In this document: in pieces, positions 8,606 through 16,535 of the stretch
Numbering within the stretch: position 1 is the first letter of the stretch
How the letters are laid out: each line of letters begins with the position of its first letter
Position numbers and translations under genes: made by a program
Notes under the pieces: generated by a model
What the model saw: only the letters and a program-made list of their open reading frames with translations
Told to the model about the DNA's origin: nothing
The model's database searches: none
Source of the DNA: Methanobacteriota archaeon
GTDB taxonomy: Archaea > Halobacteriota > Methanosarcinia > Methanosarcinales > Methanosarcinaceae
Direction of reading: 5' to 3'
DNA: 32,456 bases
NCBI GenBank assembly: GCA_030054735.1
Contig: JASGVX010000139.1
Coordinates: 1-32,456 of the forward strand

Positions 8606-9556
8606 ATGCGTGAAGCAGTAAAAAAAACGTTCAGGTACGCAGCCTCCTTTCTCCTCATAGTTACCCTCAACTTTGCGATCCCGAGGCTCATGCCAGGGGA
8701 CCCCGTAAAGAATCTCATAGGAGAAGACGTCTACGTCTCAGAGGCCGCAATGGAGCAGTTGAGGGCTGAGATGGGGCTGAACAGGCCGCTTTATGAGCAG
8801 TTTACAGCTTACATCGGAGACCTCCTCCGGTTTGACCTGGGCTACTCATATCACCTTCACAGCCCCGTTGCCGAGGTTTTGAGGGATAGGATTGCCTGGA
8901 CCCTCCTTTTTGTGGGAGTTTCCGTGCTTCTGGGAGCAGTTCTTGGGACCCTGCTCGGAGCATACGCGGGCTGGAAACCTGAAACAAAGGCAAACCGCCT
9001 CATATGCTGTGGGTTTATTGCGCTCTCTTGCACACCTCCTTATTTCCTTGCCCTGCTTTGCCTGGATTTCTTTGCCTTTGAACTGGGGCTTTTTCCATTC
9101 AAGGGATATTATGACGTCCCAACCCCAGGAAGTGTTATTCACCACATGTTTTTACCGGTAACTGTGATGGCACTCTTTTCTGCCTCCAGGAACTTTCTTA
9201 TAATGCGGGGGAGTGTCATACAGGAAAAAGGACATCTTTATGCCATCTATGCCAGGGCAAAGGGCCTTTATGATATATCTATTCTTTTCAGGCACGTCAT
9301 AAAGAATGCCTCCCTTCCTATCATTACCCTGCTGGCACTTGATTTCGGATTTCTTTTCAGCGGAGCCCTTTTTACAGAGATCATTTTTTCCTTAAACGGC
9401 ATGGGAACCCTTATCTATGATGCAATAATAGGAAAAGATTACCCTGTCCTCCAGGGGTCTTTTCTGGTAATAGCCCTTGCAGTCTTGCTTGCGAACATGC
9501 TTGCGGACCTGCTGTATGCAGTTGCTGACCCAAGAGTCAGGAGGCCGACATCATGA
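8606..9556 (+). CDS. ABC transporter permease, DppB/NikB type
   Basis: This 316-residue integral membrane protein is one half of the translocation channel of the peptide/nickel-type importer. The N-terminus (TFRYAASFLLIVTLNFAIP, then RLMPGDP) is the classic DppB/OppB/NikB start with its PGDP motif. Further membrane segments follow. The coupling-loop region YARAKGL contacts the ATPases. The open frame extends upstream to a TTG at 8543, but family alignment favours the ATG at 8606. Its end overlaps the next permease by 4 bases (ATGA), indicating translational coupling. Confidence 0.9.
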   Translation: MREAVKKTFRYAASFLLIVTLNFAIPRLMPGDPVKNLIGEDVYVSEAAMEQLRAEMGLNRPLYEQFTAYIGDLLRFDLGYSYHLHSPVAEVLRDRIAWTLLFVGVSVLLGAVLGTLLGAYAGWKPETKANRLICCGFIALSCTPPYFLALLCLDFFAFELGLFPFKGYYDVPTPGSVIHHMFLPVTVMALFSASRNFLIMRGSVIQEKGHLYAIYARAKGLYDISILFRHVIKNASLPIITLLALDFGFLFSGALFTEIIFSLNGMGTLIYDAIIGKDYPVLQGSFLVIALAVLLANMLADLLYAVADPRVRRPTS

Positions 9557-10464
9557 AAAAGGGAATATGCATACAGAAAAGTCCCGGGCAGTGGAAAGAC
9601 TCTATAGCCCATTATTTAAACCTCGATATCCGAAAATACAAAAAAACCTTTAAAAAATTCAACAGGGGAGGACTTTTTCTCTTCTTCTTTTTCCTTATAC
9701 TTGCCCTGTTTCCCTCTCTTTTTGCCCCTTACCCCCCGACCGAGCGTTTCGTTTCCTATGAACCGCCATCTGCTGCCCACCTCCTTGGGACAAACGATAT
9801 AGGAAATGACATACTCTCGGAGCTGGTTTATGGAGCAAGAATCTCTATGATGGTGGGCTTTGCCACTGCCTGCATATCAACCTTTATAGGCCTCATGATA
9901 GGGCTTTGTTCAGGTTACTTCCGGGGGACGATAGACGAGCTGCTTATGGGCTTTACAGACGTTGTCCTGATAATCCCGAAGATCCCTCTGATCATAATCA
10001 TAGGTGCTTTCCTTCACCCAAGTATCTGGACTCTTATCCTTGTCCTGGGTCTTCTTTCCTGGGAGTCCATTGCAAGAGTCGTACGCTCAAAAACACTTCA
10101 GATAAGAGAAGCAGGTTATGTTAAAAGCGCCCGATGCATGGGATTTTCCTCATTTCACATAATGGTCTCGGACATTTTCCCAAACCTCATCCATGTCCTG
10201 ATGCCCAAGTTCATGCTAACAACGGCTTCGGCAATGATTTCCGAAGCCTCACTTTCCTTCCTGGGACTCGGTGACACAAGCATGAAAAGCTGGGGAATTA
10301 TGCTTTCCTTTGCCTTTTCCAGGGGTGGTTTTATCAGGGACATGTGGTGGTGGTATATACCTCCTGGGGTTTGCATTGCACTCTGTGTAATGTCTATTGC
10401 AATGATAGGATTTGGGTTCGAAGGAAGGGATGAAAAAGAAAGAAGAGGGATGGATGCGGAATGA
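9553..10464 (+). CDS. ABC transporter permease, DppC/NikC type
   Basis: The 303-residue second permease subunit has a cytoplasmic N-terminal stretch of about 40 residues, a first membrane helix (about 41-57), and the family motif LLGTNDIGNDILSELVYGAR. Several more helices follow, with the EAA-type coupling loop (VKSARCMGFSSFHIM). DppC-type features such as EASLSFLGLG near the C-terminus support the call. It overlaps the genes on both sides by 4 bases (ATGA), so the whole block is translationally coupled. Confidence 0.9.
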   Translation: MKKGICIQKSPGQWKDSIAHYLNLDIRKYKKTFKKFNRGGLFLFFFFLILALFPSLFAPYPPTERFVSYEPPSAAHLLGTNDIGNDILSELVYGARISMMVGFATACISTFIGLMIGLCSGYFRGTIDELLMGFTDVVLIIPKIPLIIIIGAFLHPSIWTLILVLGLLSWESIARVVRSKTLQIREAGYVKSARCMGFSSFHIMVSDIFPNLIHVLMPKFMLTTASAMISEASLSFLGLGDTSMKSWGIMLSFAFSRGGFIRDMWWWYIPPGVCIALCVMSIAMIGFGFEGRDEKERRGMDAE

Positions 10465-11504
10465 ACACCCTGCTGGAAGTAAAAGACCTCGTGGTTTCGT
10501 TCCATGGAAATGAAACAGAGAACAAAAACGAAGATAAAAACGAAAGCGTGACCGCAGTTTCCTGCCTTTCATTTTCGATAAGGGAAAAAGAAACACTGGC
10601 CCTTGTAGGAGAGAGCGGTTGCGGGAAATCTGTCGTTGCACATGCTATTATGCGTCTTCTGCCCCAGGAATCCAGAGTAAAAGGGGTAATTAAATTCAGA
10701 GGCAAAAACCTTCTGGAGATGAACGAAAAAGAGATGGCAAAGCTCAGGGGGAAAGAAATTTCAATCATTTTCCAGAACCCATCTCTTGCTTTAAATCCCG
10801 TATATTCCATAGGACACCAGCTTGCAGAACCCTTCAAAATTCATGGGCAGGAAAAAAGGAGAGCGGCAGAGGAAAGAAAGGAAGAAAAGAGGAAGGAAAA
10901 GAGGAAAGAAAAGGGAAAGAAAAAAGAAAAGGAGAATACCATCCTCTCAAAAATTGTAGAAGCACTTAAAAGAGTGGGTTTTTCAAATCCTCATGAATAC
11001 ATGGGTTACTACCCTTCCTGGTGTTCCGGAGGAATGAACCAGAGGTTTCTAATCACGGCTTCAACCATACTTGACCCCTTCCTCCTTATAGCAGACGAAC
11101 CTAGCAAAGGGCTTGACAGAGACCGCGTATCCGAACTTGAAAATGAACTGAAAAATCTGAAAGAGATGAATGAAAATGCCCTGCTTCTGATAAGCCACGA
11201 CCTTGGATTTGTGCGGCGGCTTGCAGACAGGGTTGCAGTAATGTATGCAGGAGAAATCATTGAGATTGCTGGCCCTTCAAGTTTATTTGAAAGCCCGCAC
11301 CACCCTTACACCCGGGGACTGCTTAACAGCCTGCCGGAAAATGGTTTTGTGCCCATACCCGGCTCGTCTCCGCCTCTTAGCAGCCTGCCTGCAGGCTGCA
11401 GGTTCCATCCGAGATGCCCCATTAAGGAAAAACGCTGTATGCAGGAACATCCCGAACTTAAAGAAAACAATGGAAGGGCAGTGAGGTGTTTTTTGTGGCC
11501 CTGA
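10461..11504 (+). CDS. ABC transporter ATPase, OppD/DppD type, with a charged insertion
   Basis: This 347-residue ATPase is one of two that power the importer. Walker A is GESGCGKS (50-57), the Q-loop is at about 105, the signature is CSGGM (188-192), and Walker B is FLLIADEP (207-214). The C-terminal oligopeptide-transporter domain has the usual cysteine-containing stretch (GCRFHPRCP...C...C), which in DppD relatives can bind an iron-sulfur cluster. Between Q-loop and signature (about 130-159) is an almost purely Lys/Glu/Arg insertion, encoded by a purine-only tract at about 10850-10937; this is not usual for the family. The signature reads CSGGMNQR rather than LSGGMxQR, so Cys replaces Leu. 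Confidence 0.92.
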   Translation: MNTLLEVKDLVVSFHGNETENKNEDKNESVTAVSCLSFSIREKETLALVGESGCGKSVVAHAIMRLLPQESRVKGVIKFRGKNLLEMNEKEMAKLRGKEISIIFQNPSLALNPVYSIGHQLAEPFKIHGQEKRRAAEERKEEKRKEKRKEKGKKKEKENTILSKIVEALKRVGFSNPHEYMGYYPSWCSGGMNQRFLITASTILDPFLLIADEPSKGLDRDRVSELENELKNLKEMNENALLLISHDLGFVRRLADRVAVMYAGEIIEIAGPSSLFESPHHPYTRGLLNSLPENGFVPIPGSSPPLSSLPAGCRFHPRCPIKEKRCMQEHPELKENNGRAVRCFLWP

Positions 11505-12187
11505 AAGCAGAAAACGTCTCAAAGACATACGGGTCAGGCCTGCTGGGCAGCAGAAAATGCATTTTCCGGGAAGTGTCGTTTGAACTTGAACCCGGGAAAA
11601 CCTTCGGGCTGATGGGGCCCTCAGGGGAAGGAAAAAGCACGCTCGGAAGAATTGTTGCAGGGCTTGAAAGCCCAACCAGCGGCACGATCCTTCTTAACGG
11701 GAACCCGCTTTTAGGGATGAAAAAAGCCGAATACACAGCTTTCCGCCGCAGGGTCCAGATGATGTTCCAGGATCCTACAGATTCTTTTAACCCCAGGAAA
11801 CGTATCGAGCAGTCTATCTCCGAAGTCCTGAAACTGCTCAATAGCCCGGAAAGCAAAAGACTTCAGAGCACAAAAGAAATGCTGAAGACAATAGGCCTTC
11901 CCAAAGAGGTGCTTGCACGCTACCCGTCCCAGCTCTCAGGCGGGCAGCTCCAGCGCCTTGCCCTCGGCAGGATTCTCCTTCTCGAGCCGGAATACATTGT
12001 GCTTGACGAACCAACCTCAGCACTTGACGTTTCGGTCCAGGCCCAGATCCTGCACCTTTTGAAAAAGGTCCAGGCCGAAGAGGGGATAGGCTACCTCCTG
12101 ATATCCCATGACGAAGCCGTCATCCGCTTCATGTCGGAGAGGATTGGAATGCTTAAAAAAGGGAAGCTGGACATGATTAGAACATAA
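11486..12187 (+). CDS. ABC transporter ATPase, OppF/DppF type
   Basis: This second, 233-residue ATPase is shorter than typical OppF proteins because it ends soon after the D- and H-loops (LLISHD) and lacks the C-terminal extension. Walker A is GPSGEGKS (44-51), the signature LSGGQ (150-154), and Walker B IVLDEP (171-176). The start is a GTG at 11486 (or GTG at 11495) within the 3' end of the preceding gene, giving a 19-base overlap. The stop is TAA. It is the last gene of the operon; a palindrome (GGAATATATTCC, 12192-12203) follows at once. Confidence 0.9.
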   Translation: MFFVALKAENVSKTYGSGLLGSRKCIFREVSFELEPGKTFGLMGPSGEGKSTLGRIVAGLESPTSGTILLNGNPLLGMKKAEYTAFRRRVQMMFQDPTDSFNPRKRIEQSISEVLKLLNSPESKRLQSTKEMLKTIGLPKEVLARYPSQLSGGQLQRLALGRILLLEPEYIVLDEPTSALDVSVQAQILHLLKKVQAEEGIGYLLISHDEAVIRFMSERIGMLKKGKLDMIRT

Positions 12188-12515
12188 TACTGGAATATAT
12201 TCCGGAACAGGCAGGTATAGAAAGATTTCCTCAGTCCCGTATAAAAAAAAATATCCTGCTCCATCGCGATCTCCACAATTTCCATGGAAAAATGAATACT
12301 CCACAAAATCCATTTTTTTATTTTCTTTATGAATAAAAGTTTCCTTACCAGAAGGTATGGAAAAGTTATCACATAAGGTGAAGTTTCACCCTGAGGTCTG
12401 CGTAACTTCCTAATAAAAAGAGAAGGAGAAAAGGAAGAAAAGAGAGGAAAAAAAGTACTGAAAAGAGAAGGAGAAAAGGAAGAAGAGAAGAAAAGAGGTG
12501 CTGAAAAGAGAAAAA
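12188..12515. other. Spacer after the ABC operon with palindromes and a purine-rich repeat
   Basis: No gene is seen. It holds GGAATATATTCC (12192-12203), GGTGAA-GT-TTCACC (12377-12390), and a nearly pure-purine tract (about 12415-12510) in which AAAAGAGAAGGAGAAAAGG occurs twice, 45 bases apart (12416 and 12461). The ABC operon and the broken flavoprotein gene converge here, so the palindromes may act in termination. Confidence 0.6.
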
Positions 12516-13234
12516 TCAGAAAAGCTCCAGAACGGTTTCAGGGTTTTCGAGTACAGTTATTCCTTGCAGCCCTTTTACAATCTCAACATTTCGCATATCC
12601 ACGTCCCCGACAAGGACTTCAACGGGCCCGCCCTTTACAGCATTGTAAGGACAGAGTTCTTTGCAGGCCCCGCAGCCTTTGCATTTAAGGAGGTCTATCT
12701 GGTCTGTGACACCGTTTTTTTCAGAAATTGCCCTGTTTGGGCATTTTTCCCGGGGAGGACAGAGCTCACAGTGCCTGCACTGTTTCCTATCAATGTTGTA
12801 GGGAATTTCGGATATTATAGAACCTTCAATGTCCACAGGTACGATATTGACCGGAACCCTTCCTTTAACGGCCTGGGCAGCGGCATTGCTTACAAGGGAA
12901 TCGGCAATCCGCTGGCGATTTTCGAGACCGTGTTTGAAGTTGCAGGCGTAATGAAGAGGGCATTATATCTGTCAAGGAGGAAACTCCCAATTTTGGGGGA
13001 ACTTAAACCCTGCTCACTTTCCTTGAAAATCTCTTCCAGGTAGTCTCCGCCTGAGATTTTCACAAGCTTCTGCTCAAGCCCGTAGATCCGGAGAACTTCT
13101 TCGGCTGCCCTTTAGACATATGTGTTTATGGAAAGTTCGGAGTTTCTGAGTTTTAGTTTTTTAAAGACCTGATAACTGCGATCCAGGAAATGCCCTGCTC
13201 CTGTAATACCCCATGCAATTCTCTGAAAGCTCAT
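12516..13234 (-). pseudogene. Broken archaeoflavoprotein (AfpA/DmrX-like) with C-terminal ferredoxin domain
   Basis: Reading from the ATG at 13234, the frame gives an FMN-flavoprotein start (SFQRIAWGITGAGHFLDRSY). It is stopped by TAA at 13114-13112, continues in frame (RAAEEVLRIYGLEQK..., then NALFITPATSNTVSKIASG), and loses one base near 12910. From there another frame carries on (IADSLVSNAAAQAVKGRVPV) into a 4Fe-4S ferredoxin module (CRHCELC...C, CKGCGACKELC) ending in TAA. The architecture resembles archaeal flavoproteins such as AfpA and dihydromethanopterin reductase DmrX. The nonsense codon is TAA, so pyrrolysine cannot rescue it. The ferredoxin part (12516-12836) stays open from a GTG, but I doubt it is expressed. 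Confidence 0.85.
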
Positions 13235-13403
13235 GGAAAGAAGTCATGCCTGAGGGGATAATATAATTTTCTAAAAAAAGAGTATTGTTTAGTCCTAAAT
13301 AATTTAGGGATAAAACACTGAGAAATAAGAACGGAAGTATAAATAATCGAATCTTTATTGTATCTGTTAGTAGATTACTAATTCACAATGGAATAATCAC
13401 ACT

Positions 13404-13487
13404 AATGTCGTGTCAGTCATCAAGGATTATACGATATTGAATCGTTGTAATCGATTATAGGCGACAACTTAGCGCTGACGCGACACT
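13404..13487. repeat. 84-bp palindromic element, copy 1
   Basis: It begins ATGTCGTGTCAGTCATCAAGG and ends GCGCTGACGCGACACT, so the ends are imperfect inverted repeats (TGTCGtGTCAG against TGTCGcGTCAG). It matches 32106-32190 along its length, including GTAATCGATTATA near the centre. Size, inverted ends and copies at unrelated sites suggest a miniature transposable element. It stops about 20 bases before the start of a broken gene. Confidence 0.8.
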
Positions 13488-13508
13488 AAAGATTTTCGGA
13501 GGAAAGCA

Positions 13509-13830
13509 ATGGGTAGAGAGCATACATATATGGATAAGATGTTTAGAAGACCAGATTATGATCCTGAAGACCAAGGAAGTTTTAAGTAAAATCTCGTTTT
13601 TGTTCCCACGCCATTTGGTGAAGATATCCAAGAGAAATATTCTGCTATTAAAGACGAATGTTCGAAGCTTGGGTTAAGTGCTGGAAGAGTAGACGAAAAC
13701 ATTGGAGCAGGTATAATCATTTGAGAAATAACCGTATCCTCTTCAAATTCGGTGGAAATCTCTGGCTTTCAACTCAATGAACTTTTTCTCTGATTAGTTG
13801 AGCCAGAGATGGCATCTCAAATTTATTGCT
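13509..13830 (+). pseudogene. Remnant of a TIR-like / nucleoside deoxyribosyltransferase-like protein
   Basis: An ATG at 13509 with a strong GGAGG (13498-13502) opens MGREHTYMDKMFRRPDYDP, interrupted by TAA after 26 codons. The same frame resumes with FVPTPFGEDIQEKYSAIKDE, then CSKLGLSAGRVDENIGAGII, and stops at TGA (13722). Homology is then lost. The MPFGEDIQEKY...GLSAGRVDE pattern is that of the small Rossmann-like domain related to nucleoside 2-deoxyribosyltransferases and TIR proteins, which in some systems acts in NAD or nucleotide signalling and phage defence. Only the first half remains. A stem-loop (ATCTCTGGCT..., arms 13758-13774 and 13796-13810) follows. Confidence 0.6.
13758..13810 (+). 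other. Long stem-loop
   Basis: ATCTCTGGCTttCAACT (13758-13774) pairs with AGTTGAGCCAGAGAT (13796-13810), giving a 15-bp stem with a 2-base bulge and a 21-base loop. No T-run follows, so it may be an element end or a relic rather than a terminator. Confidence 0.5.
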
Positions 13831-13846
13831 TACTCTATCACATATG

Positions 13847-14203
13847 TAGGACTTACGCAGTTGAATTGAAAACCACGAGCGGAAGTGACTTAGGAATGGT
13901 GAAAATTTAATTTCAAACACATATACCCCATATTATCATAACAGAAAAGGGAAGCCACTTTAGAGCTCAATACATTCCAAGAATTTATCATAAAATACTT
14001 GGAAAATTGTACAATATAAGAACCACTGTTGAAAGAAAAAACTCAAATGATGTAGTTGGATACAACAGGTCAAAAACAACAACAAGAGGGAGGGAATGGG
14101 CTAAAACATTTGTATCGATAAGCAATATTGCTACATTACTTACGGCACTTACGGCTTTTAAAGTTGGAAGACATGACCTGATAAGAGCACCAGGTAAATT
14201 ATA
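13847..14203 (+). mobile_element. Internally deleted insertion sequence with transposase C-terminal remnant
   Basis: The left end TAGGACTTACGCAGTTGAA (13847-13865) is the same terminus found on the short elements at 16371-16487 and 18705-18820. After about 50 bases the frame enters the C-terminal part of a DDE transposase (from about 13925: ITEKGSHFRAQYIPRIYHK, ... NSNDVVGYNRSKTTTRGRE), ending in TAA at 14203. The N-terminal and catalytic parts and the right inverted end are missing. This is the best local candidate for the relative that once mobilised the short elements. Assignment to the IS4/IS5 superfamily is tentative. Confidence 0.7.
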
Positions 14204-14226
14204 AAAAAGGAAAGCTAAAAATTGGA

Positions 14227-14243
14227 GCCGGCTTGAAGCCGGC
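14227..14243 (-). terminator. Hairpin terminator downstream of mtbA
   Basis: GCCGGC-TTCAA-GCCGGC on the minus strand, extendable to an 8-bp arm, is followed by TCCAATTTTTAG. It lies 66 bases past the mtbA stop and also just after the transposase remnant on the other strand, so it could serve both directions. Confidence 0.6.
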
Positions 14244-14290
14244 AGTTTAGTTTTAAAGTCTTTTAATACCTTCACTGGTCAAATGCACTG

Positions 14291-14324
14291 TTCAGTACTT
14301 GTGGTTCTTCAGTACTTGTGGTTC
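14291..14324. repeat. 17-bp tandem duplication of the mtbA 3' end
   Basis: TTCAGTACTTGTGGTTC occurs twice in direct succession (14291-14307 and 14308-14324). On the minus strand one unit encodes the last codons of mtbA (Lys-Asn-His-Lys-Tyr-stop), and the second unit lies just past the stop. The duplication is silent for the protein. Confidence 0.95.
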
Positions 14325-15328
14325 TTAGCGCACTCGATCATTTTCTGGAGGTTGGCAGTGGGGGTCATGCTGACAATTCCGCAGCCAACTGTGAGCAGCC
14401 CGACACCTGCGTCGAGTACCTTCTTTGAGGCTTCTTCGACTTCCTCAAGAGTTCCGTTCCAGAGTACAGCTACAGGGTCAAGGTTTCCGACAATTATCGC
14501 ATCTTTCACATTGCCTGTTGCAGTCTTGATGTCTACTCTCTGGTCTACACTAATGCTGTTTACGCCGGTTTTGTCCATAATTGAAAGGCCATCGGTTGTC
14601 TTTCCGCAGACGTGCAGGACTGTGGCGACATCGAGCTCCTTCATAGCATCAGCGATCTTTTTCTGGTAGGGAAGTGCATACTTCTCATAGTATTCTCCGC
14701 CGATAAGTTCGTAGCTTGCAGTCGGGTCAATTATGGCTATAGTGTCTGCCCCGTTTTCAACCATTGCTTTTGCGTATGCCACATTGAAGTCCGAGCAGAA
14801 GTCCAGAAGTGCAGGGACAAGCTCTTCACCTGTGAAAAGGTTTCCAAACCAGGCATCCCCGTTGATGTGCTGGGCCAGAGAGAAGGGGCCGATCATGGAC
14901 CCTATTATTGGGAGCTCCTTTCCGTATTTTTCAGAAAGAATCTTGACAGCTTCAAGGATTACTGCAATTCTGCCTTCTTTCAGTTTGTAATCCCTTAATT
15001 TGTCCAGGTCTTCAAGGTTCTTGACAACGGGCTTGATCACAGACGGCTGCTGCTTCAGGTCGCCAGCCTTTATTCCACAGCCAAAGAGTTCAGCCTCAGC
15101 CGTGATGTCAAAAGGAACTCTAACAGCTTCAAAGCCAACTACAGTGTGCGCAGCTTCTGCAAGTGTTGCCATTTTTTCTGCGTCCTCATGGGCTTCAGGC
15201 CAGTAGGCACCGCAGGCTTCCATCTGTTCGACAGTTCCGGTCTGTGTGAAACAAACAGCAGGCATTCTGTCTACTGGCTGTTTCCTCAATGCACGGTATA
15301 ATCTTTCTTTTGGTGTATATTTTGTCAT
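14309..15328 (-). CDS. mtbA: Methylcobamide:CoM methyltransferase MtbA (methylamine pathway)
   Basis: This 339-residue cytoplasmic enzyme transfers the methyl group from a methylated corrinoid protein to coenzyme M, giving methyl-CoM for methanogenesis. It has the uroporphyrinogen-decarboxylase fold. The zinc ligands that activate the CoM thiol are visible as His239-x-Cys241 (in [11 protein letters not shown]) and Cys316 (in VGCGIVS). Closely related paralogues serve methanol (MtaA) and methylsulfides; I call MtbA from its size and from the neighbouring ramA and pyl genes, since methylamine corrinoid proteins are its partners. The ATG at 15328 follows AGAGAGGGATTATAG, a good Shine-Dalgarno, and the stop is TGA. 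It is divergent from ramA, with a decayed methyltransferase gene between them. Confidence 0.93.
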   Translation of the reverse strand: MTKYTPKERLYRALRKQPVDRMPAVCFTQTGTVEQMEACGAYWPEAHEDAEKMATLAEAAHTVVGFEAVRVPFDITAEAELFGCGIKAGDLKQQPSVIKPVVKNLEDLDKLRDYKLKEGRIAVILEAVKILSEKYGKELPIIGSMIGPFSLAQHINGDAWFGNLFTGEELVPALLDFCSDFNVAYAKAMVENGADTIAIIDPTASYELIGGEYYEKYALPYQKKIADAMKELDVATVLHVCGKTTDGLSIMDKTGVNSISVDQRVDIKTATGNVKDAIIVGNLDPVAVLWNGTLEEVEEASKKVLDAGVGLLTVGCGIVSMTPTANLQKMIECAKNHKY

Positions 15329-15541
15329 CTATAATCCCTCTCTTAGTTCTTAGACAGACCTAGTTTCAAAAACCCATGCTATAAATAAATATGTACTATT
15401 ATTCATTAATTAAAGATTTTATTATATAAATTTATCAATTCAAACGTTAATACTAGCTGAAAATTCCCTCAACACAAGCAAATTTGTTTTATTTCTGCCT
15501 GTTGATGGAAAGTTTAAAATATCTGGTGATTCGCAGTTTTA

Positions 15542-15574
15542 ATAAGTGTTTTATAAGTGTTTTATAAGTGTTTT
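15542..15574. repeat. Three tandem copies of an 11-bp unit
   Basis: ATAAGTGTTTT is repeated three times without interruption in the spacer upstream of mtbA. It looks like a slippage product. Confidence 0.95.
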
Positions 15575-15643
15575 GTCGGTTTTCATAAGTCTAAAACAGG
15601 TTGACGATAACGAATCATTGAAGGCAGAAATCAGACCTTTTGC

Positions 15644-15752
15644 TGTTTTTGAGGTTCACTGGCAGACAGCCAACTACTGAGTTTTTTATTCCGCCCCCCT
15701 GCTTCCAGATAACTTGTTTTTGAGGTTCACTGGCAGACAGCCAACTACTGAG
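15644..15752. repeat. Perfect 38-bp direct repeat (two copies)
   Basis: A 38-base unit starting TGTTTTTGAGGTTCACTGGC and ending CCAACTACTGAG is at 15644-15681 and 15715-15752 (period 71). The second copy ends just before the methyltransferase remnant. Two copies only, so this is not a CRISPR array; it may mark a small duplication or element ends. Confidence 0.9.
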
Positions 15753-15754
15753 GA

Positions 15755-16316
15755 AATAGTAACGATTCGGTTCTTGAAATCCGGACTGGGACAGGAGAAT
15801 TAACACTCAATATTTCTGCTTATTATAAAGATGTTGTGGCGATTGACGTTTTAAAAGTGATGATAGACTTTGCAAGAATAAATGGAGAAAATCAGAACAA
15901 AACAATAATCCATTTCTATAATGCTGGGTTTCTAACCTATGAGAATAACGGTGACCCATTTAATCTTATTATCACACAGATAGCTTTACATCACCTGCCT
16001 GACTATTGGAAAATAATAGCTCTGAAAAGAATTTATAGAATGCTAGGAAGAGGGTAAATTCTATTTACGTGATGCTGTGTTCCCTTCAGAGATCACGGAT
16101 TAGTAGCTACTTTGCTAAAATTCTAACTGATCTGAAAAACTCTTCAGGGGACAAAACGCATATGAAATTCTTCGAATAACAGGCACAAAAAATGAAAGTA
16201 CCTGGAAGCACTTTCATGCTAAATACTGAAGAAACGGAAATCCACATAAGAGAAGAATTTTCAACACTTGACTGGATTATGGAAGGCCTACTTGAATACT
16301 CTGGGATCTCATATTG
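15755..16316 (+). pseudogene. Decayed class I SAM-dependent methyltransferase gene
   Basis: From about 15770 the frame gives motif I as VLEIRTGTGELTLNIS, with Arg where the conserved first Gly should be, then VVAIDVLKVMIDFARI and NLIITQIALHHLPDYW, typical of class I methyltransferases. A one-base loss near 16055 breaks the frame at RMLGRG-stop; the next frame continues GKFYLRDAVFPSEITD and then meets two TAG codons and a TAA. A final piece, HIREEFSTLDWIMEGLLEYS, ends at TGA (about 16316). The N-terminus is missing. Inside the remnant is a 74-bp stretch also found at 19695-19768. The damage is too extensive for pyrrolysine read-through to restore a protein. Confidence 0.8.
16151..16224 (+). 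repeat. 74-bp dispersed repeat, copy 1
   Basis: ACAAAACGCATATGAAATTC through CATGCTAAAT matches the reverse complement of 19695-19768 with one mismatch. It has an internal inverted repeat (ATGAAAGT / ACTTTCAT). The two copies are in opposite orientation and bracket ramA and ppa. Confidence 0.9.
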
Positions 16317-16370
16317 AAAATATTATATATGATGGAATTATAAGCAGTTATATGCAAAAAATAACTATAG

Positions 16371-16487
16371 TAGGACTTACGCAGTTGAACTGAAAACCAT
16401 AAACGTAAAAGACTTAACAGTATAAATCAGACTAATGTTGACGAGCCCGCATGTGCCTGGTTTTACACCCCAACTGCGTAAGTCCTA
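16371..16487. mobile_element. 117-bp MITE-like element A
   Basis: Perfect 17-bp terminal inverted repeats (TAGGACTTACGCAGTTG / CAACTGCGTAAGTCCTA) flank 83 bases with no coding capacity. TATAG is found on both outer sides (one base offset on the right), a likely target duplication. The left 30 bases resemble the deleted insertion sequence at 13847. The element sits about 50 bases upstream of the ramA TATA box. Confidence 0.88.
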
Positions 16488-16535
16488 TTATAGTTTAGTT
16501 ATTCCAGCAGGCGATATACAAACATATAGCAACAG

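Larger units (their letters stand above)
15329..15754. other. Spacer upstream of mtbA with short repeats
   Basis: The mtbA promoter is likely at 15381-15392 (TATTTATTTATA on the minus strand), giving a leader of roughly 30 bases. Further out are three tandem copies of ATAAGTGTTTT (15542-15574) and a perfect 38-bp direct repeat (15644-15681 and 15715-15752). No gene is seen. Confidence 0.65.

Noticed and set aside
12498-13043. 181-codon plus-strand open frame
   Set aside because: It is antisense to the broken flavoprotein-ferredoxin gene, whose cysteine motifs are clear on the other strand.
13112-13114. Read-through of the stop in the flavoprotein gene as pyrrolysine
   Set aside because: The codon is TAA, not TAG, and a frameshift follows downstream.
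16110-16125. Two consecutive TAG codons in the methyltransferase remnant as pyrrolysine sites
   Set aside because: The frame is already shifted, a TAA follows a few codons on, and motif I is altered; the gene is decayed.
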